DNA of 64,000 nucleotides from positions 496,001 to 560,000 of the forward strand of contig NZ_CP065521.1 in assembly GCF_018986735.1 (NCBI RefSeq), read 5' to 3'. The stretch comes from Schaalia sp. 19OD2882. Lineage in GTDB: Bacteria; Actinomycetota; Actinomycetes; Actinomycetales; Actinomycetaceae. Positions 15,164 to 23,462 of the stretch are shown here, piece by piece. Position numbers and translations under genes: made by a program. The notes beneath the pieces are model-generated. The model searched no databases, was not told where the DNA came from, and saw nothing but the letters and a program-made list of their open reading frames with translations. Position 1 is the first letter of the stretch; the number at the start of each line of letters is the position of its first letter.

Positions 15164-16034
15164 CTTCCATTTCCTCTTCTCTCATCATGCGTTGGTTCAT
15201 GGTGTTGTGGACCGATGCCCACGAGTAGTCAGCGCTGAGCCTGCGAGCCGTACACGCGGCCTTCGATCTGCCGAAGCGACGGACCTCGCCGGACTCGTCT
15301 ATCAGCGCATAGGTGACGGACGGGTCGCGGCCCTCGGCCTCGCTCTTGGCGCTCGTCTTCTTTTCGACCGAGACGCCCAGCTCGCGGGCGACCTCACGCA
15401 GGGTCTCGAAGTCCACCGAGCGCGGATCGAGCAGCGCCTCGTCGACGCGATCTGCGAGGAACTCTCTCCATGTGCTCTTGTCGAGCTCGTCGACGGTGAG
15501 ACCCTGGGCGCTCGCACCGGAGCGTGACCGGTTCACATCGTGTGCGAGCTCGTGGGGCTCAAGGACCTGGAGTCCCATCTCACGCATGATTTTGTCGTTG
15601 GCCTTCTTGAGCACCCAGTGCGCCAGACCGTTCTCTCTCGCGGCCTTGCCGGTCACAAGGTCGACGTTGGCGATGGTGACGTGTGCGTGGGGGTTACCCC
15701 CGTCAGAGTCGAGGTGAACCACGACATCGCACGGCGCGTTCGGTGCGACCTCCTTCGCGAGAGCGTAGGCCGCGTCGCACACGGTCTGCGGCGTGCTCGG
15801 ATCACACGGATCGAGCTCGTCAGCCGAGAATGACTGGATGACCATCAAGGCCTGGTTCTTGCGACCTGTGCCCTTGAGCATCGACTCGATCTTCACGATG
15901 GCGTCCAAGGGCGAGCCGAAGTCCGAACGCCACGCAGCCGCACGTGACTGCTTGACGTTCGCCGGTCTCCCGTAGTGGGCGTAAATGATCGCGGCTGCTG
16001 CTCGTGTCGTCGTTGTCTGTTTCGTAATACTCAC
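14751..16034 (-). CDS. Relaxase/mobilization nuclease (MobA-like)
   Basis: The protein has 427 residues from a GTG at 16034, with AAGGAG eight bases upstream. The start overlaps the stop of the MobC-like gene by one base. The N-terminal 200 residues are the relaxase domain. A tyrosine cluster (IIYAHYG, residues 16-22) supplies the likely nicking tyrosine. 'HLDSDGGNPHAHV' (H107, H116, H118) is the three-histidine metal motif. The C-terminal part is charged and helical, rich in Arg/Glu/Ala, as in MobA tails. It would nick oriT and stay attached to the transferred strand. No type IV secretion genes are in the window, so it would need a helper element. Confidence 0.85.
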   Translation of the reverse strand: MSITKQTTTTRAAAAIIYAHYGRPANVKQSRAAAWRSDFGSPLDAIVKIESMLKGTGRKNQALMVIQSFSADELDPCDPSTPQTVCDAAYALAKEVAPNAPCDVVVHLDSDGGNPHAHVTIANVDLVTGKAARENGLAHWVLKKANDKIMREMGLQVLEPHELAHDVNRSRSGASAQGLTVDELDKSTWREFLADRVDEALLDPRSVDFETLREVARELGVSVEKKTSAKSEAEGRDPSVTYALIDESGEVRRFGRSKAACTARRLSADYSWASVHNTMNQRMMREEEMEDVQSLGQADSELDAALADLREVEQDRGVAPRLGRVAEDPEQAVDERRAGDDHSYERVEIIDADLGGLAARLADERRERDQRDAEQAERDAASARRDRQRQARRENERRLRSERLRATSALDDEDSRSIPEADDFELG

Positions 16035-16573
16035 TACGCCAACTCCTTCGCGACACGCAGCAGGGCGGTCGTCGCCTCGTCGAGATGCGCGACCGCCGGA
16101 GCCGTCCCGGCCCACCCTTGACAGGTGAGCTGGTTGACATTGACGCCCACGGCGTTGACCTCGCCGATCAACCGCAAGACATCGCGATTGATCGCCTTCG
16201 GTGGGGCCGAGCCGTCGAGCATGTCGACGGCGGCACGGATCGCCCCCGACTCCGAGAGGCCGTAGCGCCGCGCGACCCGGGCGAGTTGTGTGCGCTCCTC
16301 ATCGGAGAACCGCACAGTCACCCGGGTGTCGCGAGACTGGCGTCTCGCGATCCTGAGGTCACCACCACGAACCCGCTCTGCGAGCCCGTCCGTGGTGGTG
16401 ACCTCCGGCTGGTAGCGCGCATCCTTATCGCTCGCCCCGTTCCGGGACGAGCTTTTAGGTGGTACCGCGCTACGGCCAGCAGACGATTCGGCTGACGCCT
16501 CATCGTGCTGGCCAAGGGGGTCGGTGCCCGCCCCCTTGGATCCCCCCAGCAAGCTCGCGTCGAACACCGTCAT
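16034..16573 (-). CDS. MobC-like relaxosome accessory protein
   Basis: The protein has 179 residues. Residues 1-80 are low-complexity (Ser/Gly/Asp-rich). From about 84 the sequence 'RVTVRFSDEERTQLARVARR' and 'GLSESGAIRAAVDML' looks like a ribbon-helix-helix DNA-binding unit. 'EVNAVGVNVNQLT' is the motif shared by MobC/relaxosome proteins. It should help the relaxase melt oriT. The start overlaps the stop of the small upstream gene (ATGA) and the stop overlaps the relaxase start. Two perfect palindromes lie inside its coding sequence. Confidence 0.8.
   Translation of the reverse strand: MTVFDASLLGGSKGAGTDPLGQHDEASAESSAGRSAVPPKSSSRNGASDKDARYQPEVTTTDGLAERVRGGDLRIARRQSRDTRVTVRFSDEERTQLARVARRYGLSESGAIRAAVDMLDGSAPPKAINRDVLRLIGEVNAVGVNVNQLTCQGWAGTAPAVAHLDEATTALLRVAKELA
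16329..16405. repeat. Two adjacent perfect palindromes inside mobC (candidate oriT structure)
   Basis: The first is TCGCGAGAC-TGGC-GTCTCGCGA (16329-16350, 9-bp arms). The second has 15-bp arms GAGGTCACCACCACG (16355-16369) and its exact complement (16391-16405) around a 21-base spacer. Two perfect inverted repeats separated by four bases are unusual in coding DNA. They lie under the low-complexity N-terminal region of MobC. They could be an oriT, a MobC binding site or an autoregulatory operator. Confidence 0.5.
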
Positions 16574-16878
16574 CGCTCCTCACCCCAAACAGGCTGAGGA
16601 ACGGACTCGTTCAACGCTTCGCTGACCGCCTCACGGCGAGACGCCGCTGCCTTAGCGGCAGCGCGACGACGCTTCGCGACTCGCTCGGCGGCCTTCACTT
16701 GCGCTCGTTCGAGGAGCTCACCGACCATCACCTCGTTGACATTCTCGATCTCGTCGAGTACCGCCATGACCGCCTCGGCGAAACGCGCACGCTCCTTCTC
16801 CTCGGCGACGCGCTTCTTCTTGCGACGACGCTCGACCTTCGCCAGCGCGTCTGCGATCTCCTGGTCGAGATTCGACAT
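16570..16878 (-). CDS. Charged helical protein at the head of the mob operon
   Basis: The protein has 102 residues and is strongly charged and helical: 'EIADALAKVERRRKKKRVAE' and 'VKAAERVAKRRRAAAKAAAS'. It is coupled to the MobC-like gene by an ATGA overlap. A purine-rich stretch (GAAAGGAA) precedes the ATG. No family is recognised; a DNA-binding or relaxosome-assembly role is plausible from context only. Confidence 0.6.
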   Translation of the reverse strand: MSNLDQEIADALAKVERRRKKKRVAEEKERARFAEAVMAVLDEIENVNEVMVGELLERAQVKAAERVAKRRRAAAKAAASRREAVSEALNESVPQPVWGEER

Positions 16879-17067
16879 GATGGCGTTCCTTTCACTTCGT
16901 GTACTTGGTCAGACCGATTGCCTGGTAATGAACGCCGCTGCTGCCGCGTTGCTCTCACGTGCGATCTCGTCAGGGTCGCGTGAGATCGCAGCCGTCAACG
17001 CGCTCGACAGAGCGAGCGTGTTCGTCGTCGGCTGCGGTTGTGACTCGCGAGGATCGTCCTCGTCGGT

Positions 17068-18276
17068 TTAGTCGTCAGTGAGGACGACGTTGGCGCGCAG
17101 CAGTCCACGGGTCGAGACCGGCATGTTGCGAGGGATCTCGATCTTGCGGATCGAGCGTCCCACCGGCTGCATGTCGAACCAGTCCGACAGGTCGTACTCG
17201 ACGGCCAGGGGCTCCTCACCGAGGATCTTGTTGTGCGTACGAATGGTCTTCTGCTTACCATCGTCGCCTCGTGGGATCTTCCAGCCGCACTCAGGAGTCG
17301 CGTCCACATAAGCGCTCATGCGCTTGTTGAACTCCCTTGATCCGACGGCGTGCCCCGAGGGCACCTCGTTCTTCATCCACGCCGCATACATCGCATGGAG
17401 GAACTTCTACGGCAACAGGTCCCACCGGAACTGTGGGAGGAACTCCTCGGCGAACTGAAGCGCGGCATCGTTCTCGACCCTGATGTCGCCGAGCAAGTCC
17501 TCGCCCCTTGATGTTGGTCATGCGCCGTATTTCACGTTGAGCCGGATCCAGTCGTGCGTCACCCACGCCTTGAAGACCCCGGTTCGACGAAGGAAGTCGC
17601 CCACCTCGTTCTCGTCCGAGAGCACGCAGAAGGCGCCTCTCAGCATCTCGGGGAGAAACGGGCCACCGAAATCCGAGATAGAGAGAGTTGCGGCTCTTTC
17701 AGCTCCGATGAGGTTCCGCAACAGCTCGACAAACGTGCCCTTGCCGTTCGAGCCTGTCGGCGAGTACAAGAGCACCGCCTTGTCGAACCCATGACCTGGG
17801 CGAAAGAGTGCAGAAATAATCTGCCAGAACAGGTGCTCGACCTCGGGGTCGTCGTTCGCCAGCTCACGGATCCACTCGTCAACGCTCCAGCCGTCGATCA
17901 CAGGGCGCGAGGTCGCATTCTCGTTGAAGGCGACAAAGGCCTTCGATGTGAGCACGATCCAGTGGGAGAAGGGATGCAGCTCTTTCATTCGAATGTCGAA
18001 CAGACTGTTAGCGAGTGTGACGACATCACCGTCCGCGCTGGGGGTGATGAGCTGAACCGAGTCACGCACGAAATCCGCGACCGAGTTCAAGTCTCCCGGT
18101 GAGATAGAGTAGTTGTACTCGCGAGCTAGACGACGGATCTCACACTTAGCCAGCACGTACAGTCCTTTGTCGGGACCGTGATCCATGTATGTCACTAACG
18201 CTGCCGTCGCCTCGGACTTACCGAGAAGACCCGTATGGGACAGCTCGCGCTCCAAGATGCATCTCGCGATCACCAC
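17068..18276 (-). pseudogene. Broken plasmid/phage primase-helicase (D5/P4 type)
   Basis: One minus-strand frame carries the whole remnant. The SF3 helicase Walker A is 'YSPTGSNGKGTFVELL' (about 17745-17790), followed by 'LSDENEVGDFLRRTG' and 'WVTHDWIRLNVKYG'. A TGA follows at 17520-17518, then 'GEDLLGDIRVENDAALQFAE', then a TAG near 17410 within 'RWDLLP-stop-KFLHAMYAAWM', and finally a winged-helix-like tail ending in 'RGLLRANVVLTDD'. Relatives have a stretch of helicase between 'KYG' and the tail that is absent here, so an internal deletion is likely in addition to the two stops. It would have unwound and primed the element during replication. The upstream boundary is uncertain because the frame is open back to the excisionase stop. 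Confidence 0.7.
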
Positions 18277-18321
18277 AGGGGTGAGCGTCTGGATCGTGCG
18301 ATAAGCGCGAGTACCCTTGAG

Positions 18322-18606
18322 CTAACACCTCTCGTTCTCAGCGAGGCGGAGGCGAACGATCTGGTCATCGGACAGTCGCGGAGCGGTGTCGACGAGAGCC
18401 TTGATGTGGTGATCAAGCGCATCGGTGCTCGTCGGATGGACGAGTGCTTCGAGATCGGCTCGGCGCACCTTCACGCGTCGATCGAGGCGCACAGCGGGCA
18501 GTCGGTTCTCGGCGATGAGCTTACGGAGAGTGGAGTAGCCGCCCTATCCAAGATCGGTGGCTTTTGAAAGGGAGAGCAGCTGGTTCTCGTCATGCAAACT
18601 GGGCAT
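18322..18606 (-). pseudogene. Excisionase-like HTH protein with an in-frame TAG
   Basis: From an ATG at 18606, with AAAGGA upstream, the frame reads 'MPSLHDENQLLSLSKATDLG', then TAG, then 'GGYSTLRKLIAENRLPAVRL' and 'DRRVKVRRADLEALVHPTS'. This is the standard layout of a MerR/excisionase-type DNA-binding domain. The stop interrupts it in the turn before the recognition helix. The gene is directly upstream of the primase remnant and in the same frame. It probably once controlled excision or copy number of the element. Confidence 0.6.
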
Positions 18607-18895
18607 GGTTGCGCGTCCTTTGGGGAAGAACGCGCACAACGTGACCAGCAAGTTGATGGCGCTCGAAGCGTTTCAGGTTGTTTTCTTAGAGAGACGTATC
18701 GGATGGCTCTCCCGCAGGGGTTCGGTCGGGTAACAGCTGCGCTTGCGACGTTCAGTCAGGGTAGACATTGCAGTCCGGCTTATCCCAACGGGACCGTCGC
18801 TTTCCCCTGCCCAGAGGCTCGCAAAGGAGCGACGCGGTATGTGGTTGCCCCTCTATTTTCGCGCTCGTGAGCGGTGCGGGACAATCGCAGCGCCC

Positions 18896-19273
18896 TCATG
18901 TGGCGTTAGTGACATGCGTAATGTGTCGCTCGTCCGAGGCTACGCCGCTGCCGTCAGCGTCGCAAGGAGCAGGTGGTCGAGCAGGGGATGCGTTCGACAC
19001 GTGCGCCTTGGACTCCACCAGTTGGTCGTTGTTCAAACCAGTGAACTGTCCGCTTTGAGTTCCTGTTTCAAAACCTTGCTGCCTTGCGGTTGTGAGCTGT
19101 TGTACGGCTGGGGAGAAGAAGATGTTGAAGGGCTCACTTTGTTTGCCGTCGATCTGGTCGTCCATCTGGACATGAAGATTGTTGAAGAAGGCTTGGTTGG
19201 CGATTGAACCGTCTTGGTTTATTTCGAGGTGAAACCTGAAAAGGACGGTTTTGTGTCGAAGAGAGAAGAGACT
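18896..19273 (-). pseudogene. Orphan coding remnant of unknown family
   Basis: This minus-strand frame is open for 126 codons between a TAA at 19276 and its stop at 18896. It reads like real protein: 'NQDGSIANQAFFNNLHVQMD', 'FNIFFSPAVQQLTTARQQGF', 'SGQFTGLNNDQLVESKAHV'. There is no good start, and the first ATG (19165) is inside the conserved-looking part. The stretch 18607-18895 beside it shows nothing recognisable. It is probably the decayed end of an accessory gene. Confidence 0.35.
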
Positions 19274-19454
19274 TTAGAGGAATTCAAGTACTGAGTAGCC
19301 CGTTTGGTGAATGATCGTTTGACCCCTGATGAAACGACGTCTTCGACCAGAGCGATCCAACTGACTGCCAAGAAAACTCGAGGCATGTCACGAGGCCCTG
19401 CGTCGCTGGTGTCATGCCCCAGCCGTGAATGACCACCATGACGACGGGACACTC

Positions 19455-19834
19455 GCACAGGCAATCATGCGCCTCCACAGGGAAAATGCCGAGCCCTATC
19501 AGGTCAATGAACTATTCAAGGCCGCCTCGGCTTTTGCGCCTCCGAACTCGACCCCTGAGCCGGGAAATGATTGCGTGTCATCGACACGCACCACGATCGC
19601 TTCGAGGCCAAGCTTATCTCCAGCATGCCGAGTCATCATCCTCAAAGGAGGTTCATCACCGCGTGCGGATCGCGGATGCCGTGCGACCAAAACCCGTCCT
19701 GTCTGCACCCGGCATCGTCAGGACAGTGCCCCATCCCCGCGCTGAAGGAGATCCACGCGGACAGGCACAGCACCTACTAGGTGCACAAAATGTGACACGC
19801 CATGAAACGCGCCGGCCACGACATGGACAGCGAC
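19455..19834 (+). pseudogene. Degenerate IS3-family transposase fragment
   Basis: Scattered frames align with the intact element next door. 'LHRENAEPYQVNELFKAASAF' matches the orfA tail 'RANEILKAASAIF'. 'VIDTHHDRFEAKLIS' matches the orfB start 'FIDEHRDQFGVEAIC'. 'LKEIHADRHSTY-stop-VHKM' matches 'IRRIHSENYSVYGVRKM'. Several frameshifts and stops separate these pieces, so this is an old, dead copy that the new element lies against. Confidence 0.65.
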
Positions 19835-19882
19835 TGAAGCGTCCTGGGTTTTGTTCCGAGTCTCAGCAAGGAGAATCGGAGT

Positions 19883-20197
19883 ATGCCCAAGAAGTTCAGT
19901 CCCGAGCTGCGTGACCGCGCCGTGCGGCTGGTCTACGAACGTCAGGCGCGCGAGGGAGGCCCGCGCGCAGAGTCGATCCGTGCCATCGCGCCCCAGCTGG
20001 GGGTCGGCCTGGAGACCTTACGGATCTGGTGCAACCGCTACGGCCCCACCGAACCAGTCACCGGTCGTGGCGAGTCACTCGAGGAGGAGAACCGGCGCCT
20101 GCGCCGGGAGCTGGCTGAAGCCCAGCGCGCCAACGAGATCCTCAAAGCAGCCTCAGCTATTTTCGCCGCGGAACTCGACCGCCCCACGACGAGATGA
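19883..20197 (+). CDS. IS3-family transposase OrfA
   Basis: The protein has 104 residues. The N-terminal helix-turn-helix ('SPELRDRAVRLVYE' to 'LGVGLETLRIWCNRYG') binds the IS ends. The C-terminal leucine-zipper-like helix 'LEEENRRLRRELAEAQRANE' lets it multimerise. Its stop overlaps the orfB start by four bases (ATGA). No A6G-type slippery run is obvious near the end, so OrfAB could come from coupling or from a less typical frameshift site. Confidence 0.9.
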   Translation: MPKKFSPELRDRAVRLVYERQAREGGPRAESIRAIAPQLGVGLETLRIWCNRYGPTEPVTGRGESLEEENRRLRRELAEAQRANEILKAASAIFAAELDRPTTR

Positions 20198-21111
20198 TCC
20201 GGTTCATCGACGAGCACCGTGATCAGTTCGGGGTCGAGGCCATCTGCCGCGTGCTCAGCGCGACGGAGTGTGGGTTCATCACGTCCCGCGACTACCGGGC
20301 CGCCAAGGCGCGTCCAGCCTCGGCCAGGGCGCTGCGGGATGAGGCCCTCCTGCCGGAGATCCGGCGGATCCACAGCGAGAACTACAGCGTCTACGGGGTG
20401 CGGAAGATGCACCACGCAATGCGCCGCGCCGGCTGGGACGTAGGCCGTGACCAGGTCGCCCGCCTGATGCGAGCAGCTGGCCTGCGGGGGGTGCGGCGGG
20501 GCCGGAAACCAGTCACCACACGACCTGCCCAGGTGCCTGATGCCCGCCCGGACCTCGTCGAACGGCGCTTCACCGCGGAGCAGCCCAACCGCCTGTGGGT
20601 CGCTGACATCACCTACGTGCGGATCCTCGCCGGGTTCTGCTACGTCGCGTTCATCACCGACGTGTGCACCCGCAAGATCGTCGGCTGGGCGGTGGCTGCG
20701 ACCCTCCACACCGAGGGCCTGCCCCTGCTGGCGCTCGAACATGCCCTGCTGACCAGCGGCGCAGTCCGCAGCGAGAGCGGGGTGATCCACCACAGCGACC
20801 GCGGAGCCCAATACGTCTCCCTGGCCTACTCAGCCGCGTTGATCACCGCCGGCGTCACCGCATCAATCGGCACCGTCGGCGACTCCTACGACAACGCCCT
20901 CGCAGAGACCGTCAATGGCCTGTTCAAGGCCGAATTGATCCACTCCCAGCGGAGGATCTGGGAGTCCACCGAGGCGGTCGAAATCGCCACCATGGGCTGG
21001 GTCCACTGGTGGAACCATGACCGCTTGCACGAAGCTCTCGGCTACCGCACCCCCGCGGAAGTCGAAGCGTCCTACACTCACCCCATGACGACCGCACCCG
21101 CGACCGTCTAA
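20194..21111 (+). CDS. IS3-family transposase OrfB (DDE integrase)
   Basis: The protein has 305 residues. After an HTH_21-type N-terminus ('IHSENYSVYGVRKMHHAMRR') the rve catalytic core carries the three acidic residues: D in 'LWVADITYVRI', D in 'IHHSDRGAQY' and E in 'NALAETVNGLFKAELI'. The C-terminus 'HDRLHEALGYRTPAEVEASY' is the conserved end. No frameshift or stop is present, so the element looks active. Confidence 0.92.
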   Translation: MIRFIDEHRDQFGVEAICRVLSATECGFITSRDYRAAKARPASARALRDEALLPEIRRIHSENYSVYGVRKMHHAMRRAGWDVGRDQVARLMRAAGLRGVRRGRKPVTTRPAQVPDARPDLVERRFTAEQPNRLWVADITYVRILAGFCYVAFITDVCTRKIVGWAVAATLHTEGLPLLALEHALLTSGAVRSESGVIHHSDRGAQYVSLAYSAALITAGVTASIGTVGDSYDNALAETVNGLFKAELIHSQRRIWESTEAVEIATMGWVHWWNHDRLHEALGYRTPAEVEASYTHPMTTAPATV

Positions 21112-21138
21112 CCACGGAACGAAACCCAGGGCGCTTCA

Positions 21139-21365
21139 CCTTGGGCCACCATCGCAGTCAAGGCTCCAATGGTGGCTGGCTGGTCTACCACCACCAAGAC
21201 TGTGCCGTGCTTAGTTTGGTCCTGGGAGGGCCAACATAGTTTGGTTTCGTTGTTGGGCGAAGCCTCGTTTAGGAGTCTCTTGCCCGCACGGCACAGGGCA
21301 TGAGCCCAGTGTTCGCTTTTGCCTACGTCGAGGCCGACAAAGAGTGAGATCTGGTCCAGTTCCAT
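21139..21365 (-). pseudogene. Truncated IS110-family transposase (N-terminal piece)
   Basis: The minus-strand frame starts 'MELDQISLFVGLDVGKSEHW', the RuvC-like DEDD N-terminus of IS110 transposases, and continues 'VLVVVDQPATIGALTAMVAQ'. It is cut off at the right end of the IS3 element (21138), so about three quarters of the gene is missing. It shows the IS3 copy inserted later. Confidence 0.8.
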
Positions 21366-21511
21366 GCGTCCTGCCTGTTACTGCGCCTCTCGGGGCTTGA
21401 CATGCCTTCGCCTATGACGACTCCCTCTTCTCTTCACTCCAAGCCACACCTCACCGCGACCACCCACCTCAGTGAAAAATCTCACTGTCGTTCGTTGGGA
21501 GCGTTATCTGC

Positions 21512-22030
21512 TCACTGGCGCCTCATCGCGATACGCTCGTACGCCCGGCGGAGCCGCTTGAGACACATGCCGATCACGAGCAGGAAGTGGAGTGTGCTTC
21601 CAACTGCGATCCCGGTGAGCGTGGGTCCCCAAGAATCGTTCCCGATCCACTTTCCGGCGTCGCAGACGATAAGGTAGACCGCCAGCGTCATCCCCCAGAG
21701 AATGGCCCAGAGTGTGTTAGCCATGCACTCGTCAACCAACGCGAAGTCATCCTCGCCCAGGCGCTTGTCACTGTCCAACGTGATGCGAAACTGGAAAAGA
21801 AAAACGGCCATTGCGAACAGCAGGCCGGCGATGATCGAGATGCCCGAAACTGCACCGCTTACGTCCGTGATCTTTGCTTCCAGCTTCCATGTCACAACAC
21901 CTGCGGCCAGAGGCAAGAGTGCCTGCGTCGTGATGCTCCACCAATCAGGTCGCCTGACGCGGTTGTCGTAGAGTGTTCTAAAATGGTCGGCTGGCACTCT
22001 CCATAGGGATGCCCTGCCCACCCTGCTCAC
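21512..22030 (-). CDS. Four-helix membrane protein, partner of the upstream gene
   Basis: The protein has 172 residues and four predicted membrane helices at about 32-50, 58-83, 105-125 and 135-157, with short loops and a basic C-terminal tail (LKRLRRAYERIAMRRQ). The start overlaps the stop of the 311-residue gene upstream (ATGA). A soluble protein coupled to a small membrane protein in a mobile island resembles the organisation of abortive-infection or toxin modules, where the membrane protein is the effector. No family is recognised, so this is inference from context. Confidence 0.6.
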   Translation of the reverse strand: MSRVGRASLWRVPADHFRTLYDNRVRRPDWWSITTQALLPLAAGVVTWKLEAKITDVSGAVSGISIIAGLLFAMAVFLFQFRITLDSDKRLGEDDFALVDECMANTLWAILWGMTLAVYLIVCDAGKWIGNDSWGPTLTGIAVGSTLHFLLVIGMCLKRLRRAYERIAMRRQ

Positions 22031-22962
22031 TCTCCCCGTGGTTGCTTGGTCGGTCTACTCCACGACGCGTCCCACGACGTGTGGTGTCGTTTGCAGAGGC
22101 CCGTCACGCGGTCGGCGCAGCGGCTCACCAGCTCGCCCGTCTCCAGTGTCGGTTCGGACGGGGCGTTGAGTAGCTCCCTGATGGCGGGGGCGCCCTCCGT
22201 GCCCAGCTCGAACTTCTTGGTTCGTCCGTCGTGTTCCATGGTCACCCAGATCGTGCGGTCCTGCGGAAGATCGTCGACCGCGATGATGCGCTTGAGGACC
22301 TTCTCATCCTTGAGTCTCTTGAGGAGCTTGCCCGGGAAGCGCTTCCGACGCTCAGGGCGAGCCACGTACGAGACCCTTCCTACCTTCACGTCTGGGCCGT
22401 CCGCGACGTCAACGCTCCTGCCTTCGACTCGCACCTCAACCTCGGTCAGATGTGCTGCCTCGGCCCACACTTCACCTTCGGTGACGGCGGACATCACCAT
22501 TGTGATCTTGTCGGTGTACTTGCTGAAGTAGGAGCGGAAGAGTTCACGGATACGACCCCCGGCTTGGCCACGCGAGGACTCTTCCGACAGGAAGTACGCG
22601 CGCTCGCCTGTCTCCGGCACGAAGAGCAAGGCTCGGTTGCTGCCGGTAGGCGCATGGTTGTCGTCAATGGTTCCCACCGGCTCGCCCGTGTCGACGTCCA
22701 CGAGTTCGCCTGCCTCGCCATAGGCGCCAACGTGCAGATCTAGCAGGAGAACCCGCGGTGCGTAGCGCGAAGCATCGGCGATGCTCACCCAGGTCTGACG
22801 GTCCTCGTTATGGGTGTTTGCTGGTGTCAGGCTGGCGACCCAGGTCTCGAAGATGTCGAGCAGATCCTCGCCATCCAGATCAGCGGGAGCGAAGGAGGCA
22901 GGCTTGTGCTTGAACTTCTCATGGAAGCTTAGTTCGTAGACGGTTAAGACTCTACGGCCCAT
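22027..22962 (-). CDS. Unrecognised soluble protein of a two-gene island module
   Basis: The protein has 311 residues, with a good start (GAGGGAGAG before the ATG) and a -10-like TACAAT (22999-22994) upstream. N-terminal part: 'RVLTVYELSFHEKFKHKPAS'. Central part: 'NRALLFVPETGERAYFLSEE' and 'GGRIRELFRSYFSKYTDKI'. A C-terminal part includes 'DRTIWVTMEHDGRTKKFELG'. It has mixed alpha/beta composition with no signal peptide, no membrane helix and no nucleotide-binding or nuclease motif that can be pointed to. The last 40 residues hold His and Cys (SRCADRVTGLCKRHH) that could bind metal. It is coupled to the four-helix membrane protein. Confidence 0.6.
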   Translation of the reverse strand: MGRRVLTVYELSFHEKFKHKPASFAPADLDGEDLLDIFETWVASLTPANTHNEDRQTWVSIADASRYAPRVLLLDLHVGAYGEAGELVDVDTGEPVGTIDDNHAPTGSNRALLFVPETGERAYFLSEESSRGQAGGRIRELFRSYFSKYTDKITMVMSAVTEGEVWAEAAHLTEVEVRVEGRSVDVADGPDVKVGRVSYVARPERRKRFPGKLLKRLKDEKVLKRIIAVDDLPQDRTIWVTMEHDGRTKKFELGTEGAPAIRELLNAPSEPTLETGELVSRCADRVTGLCKRHHTSWDASWSRPTKQPRGE

Positions 22963-22993
22963 GTCTCTCCCTCATGTTAGGTAAAATGACTAA

Positions 22994-23027
22994 ATTGTAT
23001 CTAGCTTCGGTATCTGCTTAAAGCAGA
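22994..23027 (-). promoter_or_regulatory. Promoter region with palindrome ahead of the two-gene module
   Basis: On the minus strand TACAAT (22999-22994) lies about 30 bases before the start codon. Upstream of it is the palindrome TCTGCTT-A-AAGCAGA (23013-23027), which could be an operator. On the plus strand the same palindrome is followed by ATTTTT, so it could also act as a small terminator. Confidence 0.4.
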
Positions 23028-23033
23028 ACATTT

Positions 23034-23351
23034 TTAGGCTATCACACGTTGCGCGTAGGCAAATTCTCTGCACATTTCAATAGAACTGGGTGAGATTCGC
23101 CCTTCGCGCCACAGGGTGAGGGCGGTAGCGACTTTCGACGTCGGCAGGCACTTGCCCACGGCGTCCTGCACCACGGCTTCGCCCATGGATAACGGCGCGA
23201 GCAGCAGTTCGTCGCCCGAGTCGATGACACCGCGCATAGCCTCTTGGAAGAGGAGGCGTGGGCCCCGCGAACAAGAGTAGTGCTTGCCGACGAATCTAGC
23301 TTGGTGCCCATCAACTCCCACCTTCAGCAAGGCCATCGTAGCTGCCAGCAT
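23034..23351 (-). CDS. Possible small gene or fragment, unknown
   Basis: The 105-residue frame ends 'VGKCLPTSKVATALTLWREG' and 'RISPSSIEMCREFAYAQRVI', which has the composition of a real protein. The N-terminal part is weaker. No strong ribosome-binding site is seen and no family is recognised. The surrounding region is decayed, so it may be the 3' end of a lost gene. Confidence 0.35.
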   Translation of the reverse strand: MLAATMALLKVGVDGHQARFVGKHYSCSRGPRLLFQEAMRGVIDSGDELLLAPLSMGEAVVQDAVGKCLPTSKVATALTLWREGRISPSSIEMCREFAYAQRVIA

Positions 23352-23462
23352 GTTGGTGTAGTGTCGGAAGGGGTCCTAACCGGAGGCGCTCGGGGCGACG
23401 CTGATGCCGCTCGCCTTGGCGAAGCGCGGAAGTGCTGCTTTCGCCTCTCGCCTCACCACGTT

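Larger units (their letters stand above)
19835..21138 (+). mobile_element. Intact IS3-family insertion sequence (1304 bp)
   Basis: The terminal inverted repeats match well. The left end begins TGAAGCGTCCTGGGTTTTG at 19835, and the complement of the right end begins TGAAGCGCCCTGGGTTTCG, ending at 21138. Inside are orfA and orfB in the usual overlapping arrangement with an apparently complete catalytic triad. The three bases on each side (GAC and CCT) are not duplicated, so insertion was followed by rearrangement or occurred by homologous exchange between copies. It truncates an IS110 gene on the right and lies against an old IS3 fragment on the left. Confidence 0.85.

Noticed and set aside
17068-18606. 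Stop-codon read-through or recoding in the primase and excisionase.
   Set aside because: Both TGA and TAG occur, plus an apparent internal deletion, and neighbouring genes end normally at TGA and TAG, so decay is the simpler explanation.
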